Shown piece after piece: positions 59,072 through 64,000 of a stretch of DNA of 64,000 nt. Source of the stretch: Patellaria atrata CBS 101060. Lineage: Eukaryota; Ascomycota; Dothideomycetes; Patellariales; Patellariaceae. A program made the translations under genes and the position numbers. The notes below the pieces were generated by a model. The model saw only the letters and a list, made by a program, of their open reading frames with translations, did no database searches and had not been told where the DNA came from. The DNA lies in contig MU006109.1 of NCBI GenBank assembly GCA_010093705.1, positions 124,001-188,000 on the forward strand, written 5' to 3'. The number at the start of each line of letters is the position of its first letter. Position 1 is the first letter of the stretch.

Positions 59072-60203
59072 ATGGCCGAACCGTACAAAGCCACCGTAAT
59101 TGGCTACGGCCTCTCCGCCAAAATCTTCCACATTCCCTTCATCCTCGCCCTCCCGTCTCAATTCAAACTATACGGCATCCTCCAACGAAATCCTACAGAC
59201 ACAAACTCTGCTGCTTCCGACCACCCAGATATCAAGATATGGCGGGACGTCCCAACCATGCTTGCCGATTCCGCAATTGACATTGTCATCATCTCATCGA
59301 TCCCCGACTCACATTTTGAGTACGCCAAAGCCTCACTGGAAGCTGGTAAGCATGTGATCGTGGAGAAACCGTTCGTGCCTACGTCCCAGGAAGCGGATAA
59401 GCTAGTTGAGATCGCGAAGAAGAGCGGGAAGAAATTAGCAGTGTATCAAAACCGAAGATGGGACTCTGACTTTGTGACTTTGAAGCAGATCATTAAGGAG
59501 GGGAAGCTAGGCCGTATCGCGGAGTTCGAGACTCACTTTGACCGCCACCGACCCAAGGCTCCGGCCGTGGAGACTTGGAAACAGAAAGAGCTGCCCGCAA
59601 ACGGCGCGATATACGATCTTGGGACGCATTTAATCGATCAGGTAGTGCATTTGTTTGGGCTGCCGAAGAGGGTTACTGCCTTTCTGGGATATCAGGCTTC
59701 GGGAAACGAGGATAGGACGGGGAATGGTGATTCGTTTACTGTGCTCCTCCATTATCAAAATGGGATGCTAGTGATGGCTAAAGCAGGTGTGGTAAGTCCT
59801 GAGCAGGAGCAGCTGCGATATTGGGTTCGGGGAGATAAGGGCAGCTTTAAAAAGGTAAGTTCATCGCATCAAGAGTAGTTTATTGACTAATAAGACCTAG
59901 TATCACCTCGATGCTCAAGAAGATCAACTGAGAAGTGGAAAGAAAGTTGAGGATGAAGGATATGCCGTTGAACCAGAAAGCCATCATGGAGTCCTAACTC
60001 AAACATCAACGGATGGCAAAGTGACGAAGGAGGTATATCCTACTGTCACACCACCCACATATGCCGAGTTCTACCGTCTCTTTGGGAATGCTATCGTAGG
60101 AAATGGTGAAGAGCCCGTAAAAGCGGAAGAAGCTAGTGCGGTATTGAAACTCATAGAGCTAGCGATCAGAAGCTCGAAAACCGGAAAGACTCTGGACATA
60201 TGA
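59072..60203 (+). CDS. Gfo/Idh/MocA-family oxidoreductase (two exons, 361 aa)
   Basis: NAD(P)-dependent sugar or polyol dehydrogenase family. Exon 1 (59072-59854) begins MAEPYKATVIGYGLSAKIFH, a Rossmann fold with the G-x-G-x-x-x-K/A pattern. EAGKHVIVEKPFV supplies the conserved E-K-P catalytic lysine, and NGAIYDLGTHLIDQ supplies the active-site Asp-x-x-x-His. A 46-base intron (59855-59900) joins KK to YHLDAQEDQLRSG; sum 1086 bases. The C-terminal beta sheet (VTPPTYAEFYRLF) is complete. The closest named relatives are bacterial YdgJ and fungal oxidoreductases of unproven substrate. No signal peptide. Confidence 0.92.
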
Positions 60204-60306
60204 AGGCCTAATATTTTGGTAGCATAATCATACCACATCTTAGATAGACGCTCTACTGCATGTTGAATTGCTATTTGAATACTCAAAACGTACAGCAGAT
60301 TCCAAA

Positions 60307-60971
60307 TCAATGTTCTCCAGCAAACTCCTTATATTTCTCTTTCGTCATGAGACCCTCCAGCTCGGCTTTACCGTCACTGGCGAGCTCTATCTTGGCAATC
60401 CACGCGTTGCCTTCTGGGTCAACGTTTATCGAGCCTGGCTTGTCCTCCAGAGTACTATTCGCTTCTATAATCTTGCCGCTAACAGGAGAGTAGAGATCGT
60501 TGGCCGATTTAACAGACTCGATAGTCCCAATTGCTCCGCCTTTCTCGACTTCTAGCCCAACTTCTGGAAGTTCGACGTAGACTACATCTCCAAGTTGGTT
60601 GGAGGCGTATTCAGATATTCCTACAGTACCTGAATCATCGAATTAGCGACTTATTTGAATTATGTTTTCCACGATAGGCAATTGTACCAGTTTTGCCGTC
60701 TTCAGATAGCTCGAACCATTCGTGATCCTCGGTATACTTCTTTTTAAAAGCTATATATGACGTTAGTATAAACAGAATCCTTATATAGTCGTGATTCCAT
60801 TCCAATGTGCCACTCACCTCGAGACGATATCGAGAACGATCGAGTAGCTTGATACCTCACCGACAGCTGCCACGACGAGATTGACTGAACTCGAGCCGGT
60901 CTAGCGATGCAAGGCTTTACCGCTCCATTCAACTGACACACACACCGTGCAATTGAGGTCCTGGCAGCCAT
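60307..60971 (-). CDS. gcv3: Glycine cleavage system H protein, mitochondrial (three exons, 179 aa)
   Basis: Lipoyl carrier of the glycine decarboxylase complex. Exons 60818-60971, 60688-60750 and 60307-60629 sum to 540 bases; introns are 67 and 58 bases, GT-AG. The start MAARTSIARCVCQLNG and an Arg/Ser-rich stretch form a mitochondrial presequence. The mature part begins KKYTEDHEWFELSEDGK, then GISEYASNQLGDVVYVELPEVG. The lipoylated lysine lies in TIESVKSANDLYSPVSG. The end is IELASDGKAELEGLMTKEKYKEF. Without the second intron the frame stops early, which fixes the splice. Divergent from the ribosomal protein gene at 61165. Confidence 0.96.
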
Positions 60972-61164
60972 TGTGAATATTTAATCTTGAATAAGGTATA
61001 CTGTAGATAATCGAGAAGCTCGGGAGCTCAACTTAATGACGGAAGCCGATAATACAATTTCTAAGGTGATCCACAACATCCATCACCGCAACGCCAAGCA
61101 AGCTCCTAGAACTTTTTGAACTTCGCAATCACGACCACGATACAGCGTTATCAACACCATAGCC
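60972..61164. promoter_or_regulatory. Short divergent promoter, gcv3 / bS6m
   Basis: Only 193 bases separate the two start codons, both for mitochondrial proteins. No other gene fits inside; likely a shared bidirectional promoter. Confidence 0.6.
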
Positions 61165-61641
61165 ATGTTGTACGAATTAATAGGCATTGTAAGGTTCAAT
61201 TAATAATTCTCCCCGCCTTCCACTAACGCAGTCCCAGGTTCGCCCAGGCAAACTCCACGAGATAAAAGAGTATTCCCTCCTTCTGTCCCATTCCTACTCC
61301 TCAATTCCCCATCCTAACCGAACTCCTCCCCCAGAATCGCCAAAACAGCTGGCAGCACCGTCCTCAACTCCGGCGGCGTCATTCGGGGCATCACTAACTG
61401 GGGCACATTCCTTCTCCCTAAGCCCACACGCAAGCACCAAGTGCTACACCACACAGGCCACTACTTCATCATGCGATTTGACAGCTCGGCGCGGACGCAG
61501 CACGCGGTGCGGAGGACGCTTTCTCTCGATCCAAGAATGATTAGATATAGTATTGTGAATATGGGGAGTAAGCTGCAGGATATCAAGGATATTGGAGGGA
61601 AGGCAGAGTTTTCGGGTAGGGAGGAGGAAATGGATCAGTGA
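61165..61641 (+). CDS. MRP17: Mitochondrial small-subunit ribosomal protein bS6m (three exons, 120 aa)
   Basis: Small mitoribosomal protein. Exons 61165-61188 (24 bases, MLYELIGI), 61238-61269 (32 bases, VRPGKLHEIKE) and 61335-61641 sum to 363 bases. Introns are 49 and 65 bases, GT-AG. The sequence continues IAKTAGSTVLNSGGVIRGI, then GTFLLPKPTRKHQVLHHTGHYFIMRFD and DPRMIRYSIVNMG, the conserved bS6 RNA-binding and C-terminal strand motifs. Two very small first exons are typical of fungal copies. The end GREEEMDQ is charged. The first ATG is at 61165. Confidence 0.93.
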
Positions 61642-62130
61642 GATGAGGTGGAGACGCAGAAGGAGATAATAGTGACCTCAGTTGGAGCGTAAGATATGTA
61701 TTTGTAGAGGTGGAGCACTGGGCGGGTTGATTGCATGGTACGGCGTTTGGGAATTTCATCCCCCTTGTTGGAGCATTCTTGGCCAGCTGTACGCTTATAA
61801 TCCAGATGATCTCTGGTTTCGAAATAGACATCAAGTATAATCACTACAGGGAGAGAGATCTCATATATGGGTAATTTCAACGGCATATGTAAAATACGAC
61901 ATAAACTGGTCGAAAAAGGTATATCACGACGATTGAGGACACAGATTCTAGAATCCATTCTTGCAAATACCTTCTTACTACCACGGGATCCTATTTGAGG
62001 GAAACACTCTCTCTATCTCCAAGCTCTTTTCAAACCCAAAAAATCATAGTACAGTACGCTTCACTATGCTAATGCCAGAGTTTTTTTTTTTTTTTTCTTT
62101 TTTTTTTGGAATCCAATACTCCAACATCCA
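61642..62130. other. Convergent 3' region with long T runs
   Basis: About 490 bases between convergent genes. A T run of 16, one C and then 10 T lies at 62081-62107. No gene. Minus-strand frames at 61583-61958 are shadows or UTR. Confidence 0.5.
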
Positions 62131-64000
62131 CTAGGAAAACTGAGCATGCGCCGCCTTACTTGTATGCAGGGTATTAGTCTCTTCGAACTAAAAATTCACG
62201 GTCAGTACTACGGTTGAAATACCCCGGACTGTGTGAACCTACTTCAAGGAAATCCGTCGCCGCAATCAAAAGCGTAAAATTATCCACCAGATCTGAAAGA
62301 TCTCCACTGTTTTCATTATTCACACCACCTACTCTAGCATGTCGCTTGAAGATCGCTACGACCGTATGCCGGTTCTCGTTCAAGAACTGTGTAGCTTGTT
62401 GGATTGTCTGGTCATTTTGAGGACCTCTACTAAGGACAACTGAGTTAATGACTTGGAGGACGGAAAGCATTAGACTGAAGAACTTCTTCAAAGCGCCAGG
62501 GTTTTCAAATTCTGTACGAGGTTAGATTTACACAACAATCATTGTTACTGCTGTACATACGTAAACCAAGATCTGGGTCCACCGAAAATATCTGTGAATC
62601 TCGAACGGACTGAAAGAGGCCAGCATTTGTTACATGGGCAGCCCCTGAACGGGTTCGCGATATTCGTAGTAGTAATGATAGTGCGGCATCATAATAAGAA
62701 AGAACAAGCGGAAGATCTAATAAATGCATATCAGCAGGGCGGAATATAAATACTGGAGCATACTTACCAGATGCGTGCAGACTTTGAAGCTCTGCGGGTA
62801 TATTTTTGATACTGTCAACCAACACATAGATGAAGTTAAGTCGAACGAAAGATTCTATTAGATAGTTTGATTCTTCCTGGATCGCAAGAGAGACCAATGT
62901 GTCCAGCGTCAAAAGAGCGGATATCTTGCACGTCCCCTCTCCAGCATACGCATCATCGCAGATAGTTTCAATCAGTCTTTCACCTGCAAGCTTGATGGTT
63001 CGTATGCTATGGCGACCCATGTTCGATCCCTTGCTAGTTGCATCCCCGGTAAGTTTTGGACCTTTAGTAGAACCTCTAAGGTAGCGGTAACAGACCTGGT
63101 ATAAGATCTCTCGAAGTTTTGAAGAGCCAACGAGACAAGTAACTCCTGCTAGAGAAGCACGGAATACCTGGAAGAGCCTATCATTGGCGTAATCACCCGT
63201 CTTTGTCCGCTCTAGGATTTTCGATGCGAAATCGATATCCCGTACTAATGCCCGAGAAAGATCTGCAAGTATCAAGGCGGTTTTCGGATCTTCAGAAAAT
63301 GATTTCTCCAATTTCGGAAGTATGAGTTGGAAAGCTCGTAATATTAGGGATGTTTTGAGGCTGGCTTCAAAGTCACTGCTTTGCATGAAAACGGTCATGA
63401 GCTGAGCCCAGGACTCTAAAACATCAGCTTGTTTCTGTGCGATCAGATGGCCTTGATTATGACCATGAAGATATGTTAGAACAAGTTGAGCTTCTGTCTG
63501 AAATTCTTGTTCGTGCGCTGGGGAACTGAGAGCACCTTCTTTCTTAAGCTGATTCTTCTTGAGAGTTATGAGCTCTATAACTTGATCTAGATCGTACAGT
63601 GTTGCACTTCCAGTACCGGAGGATCTGGATATCTCGAAATTCAAGTCCTTCAGATGTTTCAATGTTGGCTTTCTGAAATTGCCAGGGACATTCAAGTCGG
63701 TGACGTCAAACAGGTCGAAAATGCTAGGATTCGGTATTTGCTCACCAGTCAAGAGGACTGTAGTACCGAGTAACGCGGATTGAACGCGTGCTTTGAGAGT
63801 TGGAGAACCTGACTGAGAAAGGGTTCGTATTTCTCGAGAGAGGTAATCATAAAAAGCGCCGCGCTCCGTGAGGAAGTCAATGAATGCTATGGCAGATTCA
63901 GAAAATACAAAATCTGGATCAGTAATGGGAAGGCCATCCCAGGGAGTTTGAGTGCCAACCGTAATCTGATTCACAAACTGTACGAATAAGTACTCATTAC
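62131..64000 (-). CDS. nup192: Nucleoporin Nup192/Nup205, C-terminal part (right end missing)
   Basis: Large inner-ring scaffold of the nuclear pore, of which this is the 3' end. The first visible exon (62768-63977) begins FVNQITVGTQTPWDGLP and encodes TERGAFYDYLSREI, NQGHLIAQKQADVLES and KTSLILRAFQLILPK, the alpha-helical solenoid. Introns at 62717-62767, 62512-62560 and 62188-62242, GT-AG, join HAS/DLPLVLSYYDAAL, DLGL/QFENPGALKKFFSLML and TDFLE/FEETNTLHTS; the last exon ends AHAQFS with the stop at 62131-62133. An acceptor at 63978 shows another exon beyond the window. QVINSVVLSRG, FLNENRHTVVAIFKRHAR and LIAATDFLE match Nup192 C-terminal helices. Confidence 0.93.

Noticed and set aside
1-64000. 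Retroelement, viral fossil, CRISPR array or rRNA operon
   Set aside because: No reverse transcriptase, integrase, capsid, long terminal repeat, spaced direct repeats or rRNA sequence was recognised.

Overview
This is nuclear DNA of a filamentous ascomycete. The genes have short introns (mostly 42-100 bases) with GT-AG ends and CTAAC/CTGAY-like branch sites. The proteins (rhamnogalacturonan acetylesterase, EF-hand NADPH oxidase, AA3-type flavodehydrogenase, bZIP-DUF3425 regulator, PLAC8 protein) are of Pezizomycotina type, and the protein flavour suggests Leotiomycetes (Helotiales). The class-level call is inference. No rRNA, tRNA, CRISPR array or recognisable retroelement was seen. All exon joins given here were read by eye; where stated, the exon lengths sum to a multiple of three.

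Layout. 1-6.3 kb: the 5' part of an SLC35F-type transporter, the Rab7 GTPase Ypt7, the exosome subunit Csl4 (with a GC-AG intron) and a secreted pectin esterase. 6.9-12.4 kb: an accessory block with two divergent RING-like paralogues, a dead third copy between them, and a hidden four-exon gene of unknown family. 12.4-16 kb: gene-poor. 16-27.2 kb: a secreted cellobiose-dehydrogenase-like flavoenzyme, CAND1, a mitochondrial membrane protein and a PLAC8 protein. 27.2-36.3 kb: sparse, with a small three-span membrane protein, an uncertain membrane gene, a decayed amino-acid permease and three inverted-repeat structures. 36.3-51.3 kb: dense, with a SnoaL-like protein, a GFA protein, beta-mannosidase, an orphan domain gene, mitochondrial EF-Tu, 3-hydroxyisobutyryl-CoA hydrolase, a bZIP factor and an alpha/beta hydrolase. 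51.3-55.3 kb: a cluster of small repeated modules of unknown function on both strands. 55.8-64 kb: NoxC, a Gfo/Idh oxidoreductase, glycine cleavage H protein, mitochondrial ribosomal protein bS6m and the 3' part of Nup192.

How the genes relate. Several housekeeping genes sit in divergent pairs with a shared promoter: Csl4/esterase, CAND1/mitochondrial protein, EF-Tu/HIBCH, bZIP/hydrolase, NoxC/Gfo-Idh and GcvH/bS6m. Two of these pairs (EF-Tu/HIBCH and GcvH/bS6m) join two mitochondrial genes. Wall-degrading and redox enzymes (esterase, flavodehydrogenase, beta-mannosidase, NoxC) suggest a plant-associated or saprotrophic life. The accessory blocks at 7-12 kb and 51-55 kb hold small, locally duplicated, partly dead families and are the best places to look for undescribed genes.
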